Assembly: GCF_026213295.1 (NCBI RefSeq)
Contig: NC_079425.1
Location: 6,206,688-6,270,687, forward strand
DNA from: Gadus chalcogrammus
Lineage: Eukaryota; Chordata; Actinopteri; Gadiformes; Gadidae
Reading direction: 5' to 3'
Length of the DNA stretch: 64,000 nt
The position numbers and the translations under genes are program-made. Positions 15,351 through 30,160 of this stretch are shown in pieces (position 1 is the first letter of the stretch; each line of letters starts with the position of its first letter). Under the pieces are notes generated by a model that saw nothing but the letters and a program-made list of their open reading frames with translations, did not search any database and was not told the origin of the DNA.

Positions 15351-18300
15351 TGTGCACGTGCGTGCGATAGGGAGCCATTCATGTCATGTACAAATGTAAT
15401 TTCCAAGGCGACAAGGATGGGTGTACTCACGTTGATGAAGGGGACTGATGTCATGTTTGAATGTATACATTACTGAGACAGGAGGGAGGGTTACGGGGAC
15501 AGGCGGACAGAAATTATGGCATGATGCACACAGGGGTCTGGTGGGGTGGGGGAGAGGGTTAAAAGGGGAAGTGTACGATTGTTGGAAATGAAGGGTACGC
15601 ATTTCGAGTTTGGATAGAATACAGAGAAACATATAAAAAGTCCCTCTTTGTTTTGTTGCATCTTTTATTGTATCATGACTGTCAGCCTTCTGGGAAGGCG
15701 CAGTGCTAAGGCCGTCTGAGAAAAAAAAAAATACAAAAGCCAATCAGAAATGGGAGACTAGTGCGGCTGGCGTGGAACCCTCGCCGGGGCCGTGTCCTGT
15801 CAGGCGGCTGCAAGGCCCCCAGGAGCCAACGGGAGTGAGGCAACGAAAGGGGAAAACCAGGACAGGCTTGATGAGGGATAAAGTGGGATTCACTTTTCTG
15901 TGTAGAATAAATGACAGTGTGTTGTATTCGCACCGTGTACCGCGGGGTCTATAACGGAGAATGACGGGGAGAGAAAATAAGAGAGGACGCGGGAGCAGGG
16001 AAAGAAGCATTTCTTGAAGCTATTTACCATAGGTATACATGCTTTGAAGGCACCACATGGGTTAGCGTTGACACATTCGAGCGGAATGTTATTTGATTTT
16101 CCAAATTTTCCAAGTATTTGTTGTGTACAGATATAGCTATTGTCCATCAAGACAGGCTTCAGGTTTTCCATTGCAGTGACATTTGTAGGTTGGCTATCTC
16201 CAACACAGTGAAGTGCACTGTTATTAGGTTTGTGTATACAAACATATTCACTCTGTTTTTTTCCATTGACATACTAGTGTTTATCTGGTCGAGGAAAAAT
16301 ACTCCAATTGTGGTCTGGGCTGCCTTTAAAGTTCAAGAGGGGAATTTACTTGTCAATTTCACCTGTCGACTCTTCTACACACCCAAATAAACCTCCTTCT
16401 CTAATATTCCCTCTCAAAGCTGGCCTTGAACACCCCATCCCTCCTCTTCAAACGCTCCCTCTATTCCCTCGCTCCTCTTCGGCTCCCCTCATCAACATTC
16501 TTTATCTTGCTGTTTTTGTCCTCCCTCCTTCCTTCCCTTCCCCTCTACTCTCTCCCGCCCTTGCTCTCTCCACCCCGCTCCCTCGATCCCTCTCTCCTTC
16601 ACACTCTCCCAGGATTGTTGGGCTTTGGCTCTGTGTCTCGTGTGTCCATTGATAAGCTGGCTGGGGTCAACCTCTACCCGGACCGCTAACCACGAGCTTC
16701 CATCGTGCATGCGTGCCTCCAATTAAAGACGGCTAATGAGCAACAGCATTAGCATATCAATTCAGGCTCCGGTTTTTTGCTAGCTCTGTATTACACCACC
16801 CACGGAACACAACTGGAACTGAGACCTGGAGGACGATGAATGAGGGAAGACTCGATGACAGCATCAGGACCGACTCCCTCTGCCCTTCACTGACGGCTTG
16901 CCCTCCCAGCATTTGTCTCTCTGTCATTGTTGTGATTTAAACCTAAACGACCATTTTTATGTGATTCTCAGGTTGACCAAATAGTTTGTAATCAATAGAG
17001 TATACCCAGGTGCTTCAATACCCCGAAACATTTATTTTATATGCGTAGCCCACTATAGTGTATTGGCAGTAAAAAAAACATGAAAACTGACAAAGCCATA
17101 CCAACGTTTTCAACTTCAAGCTACAAAAATGAACACCGGAATATATGCTACTGGGTATGGATTTCACATTATTTTGATGTTATTTTTACTATATTATTGC
17201 TATTGACTGTACGGCATAATGCTACACTATATACAATGCATTATTTAATAACCCATCACTAAGTTGGGCCCTATGTGTATGCTGATCGGTTGCCCATTCA
17301 GTCCGTCAGAAAGGCTTCCAAGTAGCTGCAATCACCCCTTTAAATCGACATAAGCCTACCTCAGTTAGCCGTGAGGTAATAAATCAATTATCTTAGCAAT
17401 TTACAATTATCCCAAAAGATATATGTAAATAAACAATGAAAAGTCTGATAACTTATGATTATTCATCAGAAGCGTCATTCATCGGAAAGAATTATTTATC
17501 ATGCCTTTCTGAACATTATTTAAATCAAACATCTCTATACCTCTACAACACATGATGCATTCCTTATATCCACCCATGTCTCTGCTTTGGAAACCTAAGG
17601 GGAAGAGGTATCAAACTGTCAGTAAACACTGAATATATGGCAAGAAAATTTGTATATTTGCTTATTTGTATATATTTAATAACGTCAATGTGTCTGACGT
17701 TTGTGCTATGTGCCTTTAGTTTGGAGGGCACAGGTAGCACTTGAGTTGAATGAGCAATCATAACCATTCTAACAGCCTAAACCCTAGGGAAGTAAACTTC
17801 CAAAAAACAAGTGGGACATTGAAGAAACCTAAAAATCTATCCACATGACATTTGTGTGCTTGGTTTGTATTTTAAATTGTAGTGAAATGTACCTATTTTG
17901 TTTCAATCAACGTTAATGCAATATGTTCTGAGTTTCTAGTGAAAGGAAAGAAACAATCAAAGACTAATGGGCACAAGGCAGCTAGATACAATCAGAGGTA
18001 ATCAAAGTCAACAAATTGAATGGGTTTGATTGTTTATTTTCCAACCAATACAAAAAAAACATATGTTACGTGTTTGGCCATAGCATCTACATAATATATA
18101 ACAATTTATGCTGGAAACTATTTTTGGTGGAACAGTGAAATACTAATTCCATCCAAGACATCATAGTGGATAATTCATTTCAAATATATTCCATAATCAC
18201 TGCATCCAAGCAAATAATTCAGGAATTACATTGAGTATAGCACTAAGACCTTACCAAATGGCTTAGCCAAATAATATATGTTAGTAATTTTACAAAGACC

Positions 18301-21300
18301 CAGACATGTAAGTTAATATTAAAAGTCTGATCAATTCCAAAGTAGGCTTATCTATAAAAAACAATTTCCACCAAGCCAACAAATTTGAATGAGTAAGTCC
18401 AAATAATGAGAATATTTTCCCAAAACATGATGACTCACTACTTTGTTATGTTAAAATGTTGGGAATGTAATAACAGGATTGTGTCTATATTAGGATTAAG
18501 TAACTAATGATGATAAAAAGCAACCTTTTTAAGATAATGTTGTGCGTTCATGCATCCCGATTACACAATTCAGAAAACGGGACGTGGCTAAACCAAAACA
18601 ATAATTCACATTAAAACTGTGTTGCCTTCTTGCTTCCTCATTATAATCAATACTTTCACTATTTCTTTGTACCTTGGTAAAAACTGGCGGCCTATGTAAT
18701 CAGCAATTCATAACAATTATAAGAAAAAGAGAAAAGGATGAAGAAACAAAAGGAGGAAGGGGAAGAAGGAGAGGAGGAGTATAAGAGCAACTGAATCTTT
18801 CCTTTTATTTACATGGGTTGCATCAGATATGCAAGCACCAACAAACCACCATAACCGGGTGTATCCGTTTCATCAGGCCGTTCGGGTCCAGCGGGGAAAC
18901 CAACTGCACACAATACATTCCTCTTTGCTTTTGCCAAAAAATTCTAGTGTCAAAAGCAACTGAGCCAAACTTGCAGTTTGAACTGCCCAGGGTTTTCTAA
19001 TAAGGGCCCTGTTCCCCCCAGTAGGGAATTGTTCATGAGCCCTGATGCAATCTCATTCAGAGGGATGTTTAGTGGCGCTCTGGGAGAGTGCCATTTACCT
19101 ATTCTCTGGCTGACACTCTGTGGAGGAGCTGCCCATTGGCAGCTGCTCTTCGTGGTTTATCTCTCATTATGGGCCATTCAAAGTTTGGTTCCATAGCAAG
19201 GGCTTGCCTTTATCTTTTTTTCACTCCATGCGTCTGTTTCTGTAGTATGAGGCTTCATAAAAGATGAGATGGAGAGGGTCAAAATGAGTTCAAATAAAGG
19301 AAAATGAATGCAATATTTTCTGTCCATCAAAATAGGAAGATACTCTTCTGAACGAAGCTATTAACAATTCTATATTTATTTCCCATTAAAAAATTTCAAC
19401 TGAGAAAATGTGGATGTCCTGGTGGTTGGATAAAGCCCTATTTTTCAAATTGCATTAAGTGTAATAGGCCTCATGTCATGTCCACTCTCTCTGGGTATTA
19501 TTATCATTTCCATGTACCATCTGTAGCAGTAGCGGAATAATGAAGTAACAAAAAAAAAAGATGCGCATAAAGCACTTGGAATATTTAATACTGAACATTG
19601 ATAACTTTAACAAGGTTTTCTAAGGATAATTCATGGTAGCGCAATGAGTCTCCAAAGGCTTGTTCAAAATCAAGGCCAACTAGACTCAAGGGGCCTTGTT
19701 TTGGACAACAGTCTTCAATTGGATTGGCAGTCTTCTTCTCTTTCCTCTCTTGGTCTGTTCGAGTCCAGAGAGATGATCGTGGCTGCCAGGCCAGTGAAGT
19801 ACAAAGGCCGACCCAAAGATATCCTGACCCAATGTCCTATTGAGAGCATGAGCAGTTATTCAATTTTTTTGTTTTGGTTATTCTTGTCATGGTACGAATA
19901 AATGAATAAAAAAAAGAAATAGGAATTAATTAGCCACTTTTAAACGTTTGTTTTCCAACTTCTATTCTCCACGGGCATAATTAAGATGTGTTTATTAGAA
20001 CACAGTTTGCTCTTCAAGGAGGTAACGTAACTAATTGGTATTATCCTCAAGTCACACGTTTTGCCACAATCATTAAATACATAAGAGGCAACTCCTGCCA
20101 GGAGCGTCCCCGAACTGCATTGGGCATTGCCGGGGTAAGTAACACTAATTGAATGTATTTACCGGAGTGGTTTCGTGATGTACATGACTATGTACATGGA
20201 GCTGGAGTTGAGGAATGAAACATTCAAGCACAATCTGTTGGATATCTGAGAAAGGGGCAGGATCAATCAATTGCTGGCCGGAACCAAACCAGAATATCCA
20301 GCAGCAGCCCCCAAAGTACCTCCAACGTCGTCTAAAATAACAGCCCGAACTAATTTGGGCCGATGAATAGACACCACTCCATCTATTAAGGACTACTTAT
20401 TTTGAAGCGTCTTTTAAGAAAAATTCAACCGTGGACACACAAGGACACTTCAAATGGTTCTTGTGAATTTGGGAAGGTAAAACTTCGAGGTGGAGTTGGC
20501 TATGGCGAAACATATCGTAAATGTGTCTTCCTGGGTGTGATGTGAATGTTGTGAAACAGGGATGTGTTGTGGGAGGGCGACAAGTAGATGGAGACTGGAA
20601 AACACAGCCACCCGTGGCTTGCATTTTAGTGTAGGAATGGAGATGAGGCAATGTTACAGTCTGTTGGATTGCTGCAGACAGGTCTAATAGCACCACTTCA
20701 ACACGCATCTAATTATACTGCTTATAAGAACGTCTGTTTTTTGCAGTTATTTCAGCCATATGGAATAAGAACATATTTTGCATTAGTACAGAGTTGAGCA
20801 AGCTCTCTTGAGCCAATATTTTATTGAGCACTTGCATAACATTACATATTACATTGAAGTAAAGTGGAAACTCAAATCACTTTGCTAGCGTTTCTTTCGT
20901 GGCTCGTCACTAATGCTAAATTCCTTCATCCAGCTCTTCGAGGCTTTGTTGGTTGACATTGGACTAATGTCCCAGTGTGTAGTATTCAAATCCTTCATAC
21001 ACTTTCGTTTATTCGTACATAATTATGAAATACAAGACAAATGATGTTCCAAATGATGAGGTCAAGAAACTAATGTCACTTTGTGTAGCTCCTTAAGGGG
21101 CAGATATTGACTTGATTTATAATTCATCATGTAGCTTCCTCTGAATACAGCGTAGGGTGATTAAGTCCTCTGAGACAATGTTAAAAGAAGCACTACATTG
21201 ATTTAATATGGGATGGAAAAAAGATTCCACTCCCCCCCACTTTATATTGATAAAATAACAAGGTCTCCTCCCTAAGAAGATACTTCCCTTAGCTTGATCT

Positions 21301-21743
21301 CACTTTTCAAAAAGACACTCTGAAAGCCTGATAGAAATCGAGTGAATTCTTCTGATTGCTCTGCGCACGCTAAAGCCCTCGCCGTGTAGTTAAAGGAGGA
21401 GGAAACACGCTCATAAAATAAACATCTAATGCTCTCAATTTTTTCTCGTCGCCCAAACCCCACCACACTGGCATATTACAACCAAAAGGGAGGAATTGCC
21501 CTATGAGGCCAGAGAAACTAAGGGAGAGACTAAATAGAATGTTGTATGACTGCCTTGGATACAAAGGGTGTTTTGACCATTACCAGTCAAACTATGACAC
21601 TGAAAAAACAATGAAGGAAATCCAAGACACACATCTTTCATTATTCAGAAGGAATTTTATATCAATGACTTGTATTAAGTAACTTTTACACTGTTCCAAT
21701 TTCCTGAATTTTTTTCTCCTCGAAGATCAGAAATTATTTATTT
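15351..21743. other. Intergenic, candidate conserved non-coding segments
   Basis: No supported exon. Two stretches look unlike the AT-rich background: 16,690-16,830 (several TAAT/ATTA cores around TAATGAGC and CAGCATTAGCATATCAATTC) and 18,985-19,200 (mixed composition, CAGCTG and CCATTGG-like motifs). The interval 17.0-18.8 kb is AT-rich with nothing recognisable. Confidence 0.45.
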
Positions 21744-22103
21744 GGGTATGGTTAACTATTATCCCAACCAAGTCTCACGGAAATACATGATACTGTCACG
21801 TCATTTAAACCAAAAGCACAAATTTCAAACTCATTTGAAAAAATAGAGATGAAGCAGATACCTTTTTTTCCGTTGCGGTTTGCCTACAGAGCAGCGCACC
21901 TGCATTAAATATATCTGAATTGTCATCATTTCCCAGAATCAAAGGTGAAAGTAGAAACGGGTGGCCAAAAGCTGTCATATTGTTAGAAATTTGTGCTTTG
22001 GCACGAAAAAATAGAAATTACGTGTCCCAGATCACGAATGAATAGATTAAATGACGTGACAGTGTCACGTATTTCCGTGAGACTGGGTTGGTTATCCATA
22101 CCC
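21744..22103. mobile_element. Fold-back MITE with long inverted terminal arms
   Basis: Arms about 21744-21826 and 21986-22103 are reverse complements over GGGTATGG, AGTCTCACGGAAATAC, TGTCACGTCATTT and CCAAA(A)GCACAAATTTC. The right arm holds about 45 bp more than the left (the segment around 22000-22045). The centre is about 160 bp, non-coding. This is the layout of a non-autonomous DNA transposon. I cannot assign the family. Confidence 0.85.
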
Positions 22104-22307
22104 ATACACTGTAGCTCAAATACTTGAGCTTTATCTCAAATATCCTCCAGCCTTTATAGATGGGCGGATATTATAAACTTTCTTGTAGTTGATGCATCAC
22201 ACATGCCCTCAAAATAGCCATCTTTGACATGGTTCACGGCAACGTTTTCCCTCATCTTTTAAACTTCTCTTCAATCACATTTCTAACATTGAGTTGAAAA
22301 GTTCAAG

Positions 22308-22410
22308 TCAGGCTGGACGGTGTTGTGGCTAGGCTGTCAGCATGAGTAACTGGGTTCGATCCCCAATGTCTGCAGCCTACGTGTTTACCATGCTTTTGCA
22401 ACTTGCATCT
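22308..22410 (+). mobile_element. tRNA-derived SINE fragment
   Basis: GTGGCTAGGCTGTCAGC resembles a pol III A box and GGGTTCGATCCCC (22352-22364) is a near-perfect B box, followed by CAATGTCTGCAGCCTACGTG. A related piece (CCCCAATGCCTACAATCTGC) occurs at 26.2 kb. The window has no tRNA cloverleaf here. Confidence 0.6.
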
Positions 22411-23255
22411 AAAATAAAGTAGAAGGCAGTTCAGATAAAAATATAATCTGAACTGTATATAATACATACAATTTAAATAGCAATGCATTTTAGAAACAGC
22501 AAATAGTGATCGTTCTTTTGTTGTTGTAGGGACTGTGGGGGGTCATGTTGAGGATGACTGAGGAACCCATCACAGATAGAAGGAGGCCTGAGACACCACA
22601 ATCATTTATTCACCAGCAACTCAGTGCTCTTTTGTCAGAATCCTGGTCTCGAATGAGTTCATGAGTGAGATTAATTGCAGATAATTGGGATTTAAAATGA
22701 TGCGTGTGTTTGTGTGTATTTGAGTGAGTCATGGGTTCAGGTCATCAAGTTGAAGTGTTAGCAAATCCCTTGGCCAAATCTCCCTTTTTGCTGAACCCAG
22801 ATACCGGATAATTATAATAATCATTAAAGGATGGTCTTCTGCCATACATTTGTTTTAAAAGTCAATCTAAAACCAAACCCAAAAGCCTAACCTATCTTAC
22901 AAAATCCCTAAAACCTACCCTTAAAACCAAACCCCTGTCATATTGCTTTCAATACCCTTAATGTCCAGGCTGCCTTGTGTCAACTCCCATTCAGCTACTT
23001 TTTTATCTATTCATCTTTCTTTTTGTCCTTGTCAACATGTTTAAGTGTGTCTTTTCTCTATCTTCCTTCTCCGTAAAACTCATTCTATTCTTAAATTTAC
23101 TGTTATCTTCAAAGCGCTCCTCCTAACCCAAACTAAGCTGCCCGTCTCAAATCTCCCTCCACAAAGACTGTATTAAGTGGTCCTTTATTCTCACTATTTC
23201 CTTCTTCAATGTCTGACCCTTTTCCCTTCTGTTCCCTTCTCTCTTGTGTTTCTAG

Positions 23256-23940
23256 GACCTCATCTTCCTCCCTTACCATGTGTTCCTTAACCTCCTCTTC
23301 CTCCCTCACCATGTGTCCCTTAACCTCATGTTCCTCCCTAACCATGTTTCCCTTAACCTCCTCTTCCTCCCTAACAATGTGTTCCTTAACCTCCTCTTCC
23401 TCCCTGACCATGTGTTACTTAACCTCCACTTCCTCCCTGTGTATTCCTTAACCTCCTCTTCCTCCCTCACCAAGTGTTCCTTAATCTCCTCTTCCTCCCT
23501 TACCATGTGTTCCTTAACCTCCTCTTCCTCCCTGACCATGTTTCCCTTAACCTCATGTTCCTCCCTAACCATGTTTCCCTTAACCTCCTCTTCCTCCCTA
23601 ACAATGTGTTCCTTAACCTCCTCTTCCTCCCTGACCATGTGTTACTTAACCTCCACTTCCTCCCTGTGTATTCCTTAACCTCCTCTTCCTCCCTCACCAA
23701 GTGTTCCTTAATCTCCTCTTCCTCCCTTACCATGTGTTCCTTAACCTCATCTTCCTCCCTCACCAATGTGTCCCTTAACCTCATCTTCCTCCCTCCCCCT
23801 GTTTCCCTTAGCCTCTTCTTCCTCCCTCCCCATGCGTTCCTTAACCTCCTCTTCCTCCCTCCCCATACGTTGCATAACCTCCTTTTCCTCTCTCCCCATG
23901 TGTTGCTGAACCTCCTCTTCCTCCCTTTCCATTAGTTGCT
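23256..23940. repeat. 33-bp minisatellite with 227-bp higher-order unit
   Basis: Monomer is about CCTCCTCTTCCTCCCTCACC + ATGTGTTCCTTAA (33 bp). Seven monomers form a higher-order unit of 227 bp (six of 33 bp plus one of 29 bp that lost four bases near CCCTGTGTATT): the marker TACCATG recurs at 23274, 23501 and 23728, exactly 227 apart. From about 23750 the monomers diverge. The minus strand reads an 11-residue repeat (MVREEEEVKEH-like), but each 29-bp monomer shifts the frame, so I do not treat it as a gene. Confidence 0.95.
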
Positions 23941-24019
23941 GGTACCTCACCCCTTCCCGCCCCTGGTCCTCGCTATCACAACCTCCTCCTCCTCCTTCTT
24001 CCCGTTCTCCCAAAGCCCC

Positions 24020-25726
<1,707 letters not shown>

Positions 25727-25758
25727 CACACAGCTAGACACACATCACACAGCTAGAC

Positions 25759-25790
25759 ACACATCTTCGCACTAACATGCGAAGATGTGT
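25759..25790. repeat. Perfect hairpin, 13-bp stem, 6-nt loop
   Basis: ACACATCTTCGCA and TGCGAAGATGTGT flank the loop CTAACA. Confidence 0.75.
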
Positions 25791-25954
25791 TTGTATGCAT
25801 ATTTACTTATCTGACACATGATGAATGGAAAAAACCCACTTGCAAACATGCAAACCAACACTACTGTGCTATACTCTTTGACATTAGTAGGGGCTGGACA
25901 TTGATCTTTTCCACTAGGGATTAATCTATCCCCGCGGTGAGGCCAGAGGGTGAC

Positions 25955-25982
25955 GTTAAATGCTGCCACGGCAGCATTTAAC
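25955..25982. repeat. Near-perfect palindrome, 13-bp arms, 2-nt centre
   Basis: GTTAAATGCTGCC and GGCAGCATTTAAC separated by AC. Confidence 0.75.
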
Positions 25983-26164
25983 AACCATGAGACTGTTCTG
26001 CAGCATTGATCCACTAAACCTTCTGGACATGGGCTTGACCTGCTGTACCTGCAGTATGGTAGGTATCATCTGTGTGGGTACAGATTCACTTTGTTTACAT
26101 CGTATAGACGTTTGGACATCAGCAATGAACGTGCCCTCCAGGCTCTTGTGATTTATCTGAATCA

Positions 26165-26300
26165 ATATATGATACATGATAGTGTTTGATTCCCAGCCGA
26201 TTCAGGGGGTTGCGTGTTGAAGCCCCAATGCCTACAATCTGCCCGTAGGTTGAGCCAGATGCCCTTACTACCTGCTGCTCCTCCTGAATGGCATGCATCT
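26165..26300 (+). mobile_element. Old tRNA-derived SINE fragment
   Basis: GTGTTGAAGCCCCAATGCC at about 26208-26227 is a decayed B-box region followed by CAATCTGCCCGTAGGT and by CCAGATGCCCTTACTACCTG, the SINE body typical of fish (compare 22.3 kb and 54.4 kb). Confidence 0.5.
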
Positions 26301-26667
26301 GAATTTGATGCAAATCTCTTTTGTGTTTTTTCTCTTAAAAGTGTTTTCTCCTCAATTGTCCTTATAGTACTAAAGGATGGTGTGATTGAAGTTAGGGACA
26401 ACAAAGAAGCTGATTGAAGTTCCAGGGCACGTCTCTGTCGGCTGGCTGCTGCATTCTGTGCATGCAATTCCCCCCTCGCCATCGACAGGGTTTGACAGTG
26501 AAAAGTGCCCTAATTGGTTATTATTGACAATGTCTTTATGGGGTGGTTAAGCTAGAAGTGGCCTTGAGTTGGTGGTGACCAGTTCCTCCTCCGGTCTACC
26601 TGTAATTACTCACTAGGGAAATCAAAAAGACCGGCTCGGAAAGAGAGTGAGTACGTTTTCTCATCGT

Positions 26668-26682
26668 CCCCCCCCCCACCCC

Positions 26683-26713
<31 letters not shown>

Positions 26714-26716
26714 ACC
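26668..26716. repeat. Poly-C tract followed by (CA)n
   Basis: About 30 C interrupted by a single A (26678-26679 area), then CACACA to 26716. Confidence 0.9.
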
Positions 26717-28395
26717 TGTTTTGGTTTTCTCTTTTGCGAAACTCAAAGGCATAGTTGTAGTAGACCACCAGCTGGGTTTTCAATCTGTAACCATTTCCTC
26801 ATCACAATATTTGCCTCACTTCATCTTTCCTTCTCTCTCTCCTCTCTGCCTCTCTCCTTCTTCCCTTTTCTTCTCAAATGTCCAGCCCCCTCTCTTTATC
26901 TCCTTGCTATCTCTTCTTCTTCCTTACTCTCCCTCCTCTTTAGCCCATTCTTTCTCTATTAGCCCATTCTTTTGTTCTCTTTCTCTTACGTCTCCCTTTC
27001 ATTTCACCGTAGTTATTGTCCATAGTTCGCCCACTTTCAGATCTTGTGTTTGTGTGTATGTGTGTGTGTGTGTGTTATCTAAATTGTATTAGAGTTATGT
27101 CGGCATGGATTCAAATCCATACTCTGATCCGTATGTTTACAATTGCCTAGGCGTGGATTTAAATGAAGCACAATCGTTACCCCTAATTAGTTGTGTGTGT
27201 GTGCGTGTGTGTGTGTGTGTGAGTGCAAAGTATGGATTTAACATAACAAAGTAAAAAGTTGTTGGCCTCAGGTCCCAAATTCATAGCATTCATAAACTTG
27301 CTTGGTGGAGCATGCTAAATCCACTGAGATAAGCAAACAATTGCATGCCACACACAAACTCACACACACCACTGGCTATGGGCTTTGATTGCATTTAGCA
27401 TGCACAGCGGGATATAGTCTTGTATTAGTTATGCATAAGTAATGACGTGTAAATTAGGCGTTGACAGAAAGAAAGAATAACCGTGATAAACTCCTTGTGG
27501 GCCTGGGTTGAATATCAAACTAGTGTGGAGGTCTAATAACCATTCAGTCATACATATATGAATCCAATAACGGCTAGTATGAGCAGCAGTACATCCTTTA
27601 CAATTGAAGGGCGATAAAGTGGACCCCTCATATTTGACTGTGACACACTATGTTACACACGCCACCCAAAGTAATTAAAGTGAGCTGTGGTCAAGATGTA
27701 CGATAATGGAATGCCAACCTCATGTTATGGCTGAGAGAAGCCGTTGAATATCAGCCAATCTCGTTACACACAATGAAGTTTAAGTTATTGCAAGTTCAAA
27801 GTCAGTTTGTAGCAGGGCTTTTAGAGAGTATGCCTTTATGGTAAACAACTGGTAGAGTGTGACGTACAATCAGATGCTATGGTTGATATGGAAGGAGGGG
27901 CTTCCTGAAGCTGCTGCTCTGTTTGGTCTGTCTTTGACAGACAGGGTGAATGGCTAACAGTCACCCTATGCGAGAAGGACAAAGGAGCAACTGGATGTCA
28001 GGCCTCAGGTCAAGAGAAGTGAGCCCTTACAATTCTACCCTGCACTAAGGGCACAGACTCTTAGAAAGCCAACACCTGACCATATAGATGTAAGTAGCAT
28101 ACTTTTGCATAGTGCAGCAATTCTGGCATTGAAATATGCATATCTTTTTTTTATGATTTAAAAAAAAAGCAGCTATCGTTTCATGGTATCACATATTGAA
28201 CATTTCCCTTTGGAAAGAAAATTACATTGTGCCGAAAAAACACATTTTTTATCTCGCAAATGAGCTCCAATTCATTAGTCTTACGTTTTCATGAGTTAGT
28301 GGCTCCTGTCCAAGTCCAGCATTGCATCCCTGCCTAATGAAAAGAGACAATCTGGTTTGCTTTTGAATAGCGCCGATGCAAAGAGGCGGTGACCA

Positions 28396-28460
28396 TCTAC
28401 TTTATCTATATAAAAAAATAAAAAATGTGGTGCTGTGGCTTTTTTATATAGAAAGTAAAT
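28396..28460. repeat. Long imperfect hairpin, ~21-bp stem
   Basis: ATCTACTTTATCTATATAAA(AAA) pairs with TTTTTTATATAGAAAGTAAAT, with a 12-bp perfect inner part and a small bulge; loop of about 25 nt. AT-rich, so stability is modest. Confidence 0.5.
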
Positions 28461-28725
28461 CTGCTGTATGGAAATGGTTTCCAACCCCTAATTTTAAATG
28501 AAAAAGAAAACAGTTCTGAATCAAATCTTTTTCTAAATTGTCCTGTCAGCCAGGCTGAAGTCTGAGATGAACGAACCCTGGCTTTGATTACATAGTTGAC
28601 TGACTATATTTTCAAGCTGGTGCCCTTTTACTGCATGTGAAACACACTCACACACTCACTCTCTCTTAGTAGCTCTAGAAATGTGTTATTTCAGATGCTA
28701 TTTTATTCTGTATTGTACTCACAAC

Positions 28726-28726
<1 letters not shown>

Positions 28727-28783
<57 letters not shown>
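28727..28783. repeat. (TA)n microsatellite
   Basis: 57 bp pure TA. Confidence 0.97.
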
Positions 28784-28786
<3 letters not shown>

Positions 28787-29167
28787 AAACAGTTTGAAAA
28801 GCTGAGCAAGCTATAATTGTTGATCTTAAACTGTAAAGAAAAACATTCATATGTTAAGGATTGCGTCAATATCTGTATGATACTATCAGACAGTTCAAAT
28901 GCAATGACTGTTTAAGGAACCACAAAGACAGCTTTGCTCACCCAAAATGCCTAGACTCAGATTTGCTTCTCAGTGTTAAGAATGAGTGAGAGGGATGACA
29001 ATTGCTTTTAATTTACTGTTTCTACTCATCCATTCTCATAACAGACACAGTTACAGCCCTTGTGGACCAAACATTTGCTGAAGGGAGCCCCCCGAGGCTG
29101 AATACAGAACTGCAAATACCAGCTTATGGAGTAGACTGCCACCAATGTCTTTTGATTGAACCACTCA

Positions 29168-29283
<116 letters not shown>

Positions 29284-30079
29284 CTTTGTAGACCATTTGG
29301 CTTATGTCATTGCAATCCACATGCTCGTTCTCAACATCACTAACAGTAGATCCCTGGGGAGCCACACACTGGGGAGTGTTTTTATTCCTTTTCTTTTTTA
29401 CAGTTTGACTGACCTGTGAATTTTAACGAGAGTCAACACATTGCTTTGACGACTGTAGTTTGTTTGGTTGTGTGTGTGTATAGGGGCGAGCAGGCCAACA
29501 CAAGCACACCCACAAAAGCTTTTCCGTTGATGTCTCCCTCTGCGTATCAGCGTGAAGCAGTGTCGGAGAAGATGGATGCTTCCTCACAAGCCATAACTGA
29601 TAGCACACCATGGATGATTCAGGCAAGATAGCAGTTAGCCTTGCAATACAAACCTTTTGATTGCTTGCAAGCTCATATTTCCCCAATGCTGGAGCTGTGC
29701 CATGGTTAACCAGTTGAGGTAACATTGACATGTATGGGGTGACTTTAAGGGTGCCTTACCTTGTTTTTTTTTTCCATTGCCTAGGATTGAAGACACTGTT
29801 GTGGAATTTCTTGAATAAAGCCAACAGACCTAGGTTGCCAACTTGAGTTTTTTATATTGCAATACAGGAGCAACACACTCACAAGCAATTCAGAAGAGCC
29901 CTCAACCGAGCATTCATACAGTATAGTATACTGTTGGATATTATTTGCTGAATAGGCCTGGCAACAGTATTTCAAGGTTAGCCTAATTGGCTAGTGATGA
30001 GAGCCGGAACACTCATCTCATCCGCTGGGTCACTCTGGACCTTCTTGAGATCCTTTACTCATCTATTTTATTTTCTATT

Positions 30080-30144
30080 TTTTTCTATGGAAAGCACTTT
30101 GAGTCTGCCTTGTGTATGAAAAGTTTGATATAAATATAGGTCTA
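30080..30144 (-). mobile_element. Interspersed repeat fragment, same family as 36.03 kb
   Basis: 30095-30124 is the exact reverse complement of 36059-36088 (30 bases, core CAAGGCAGACTCAAAGTGC), with weaker similarity on both sides (TTTATAT.. and TTYCATA). This motif is a common dispersed repeat of fish genomes. Confidence 0.75.
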
Positions 30145-30160
30145 GGCTTTATAAAGCCTT
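30145..30160. repeat. Perfect 16-bp palindrome
   Basis: AGGCTTTATAAAGCCT. Confidence 0.6.

Noticed and set aside
23256..23940. CRISPR-like regular repeats
   Set aside because: Units are contiguous with no spacers, and the DNA is vertebrate.
23133..24013. Acidic repeat protein on the minus strand (MVREEEEVKEH-like)
   Set aside because: It is the translation of the 33-bp minisatellite, and the 29-bp monomers shift frame every block.
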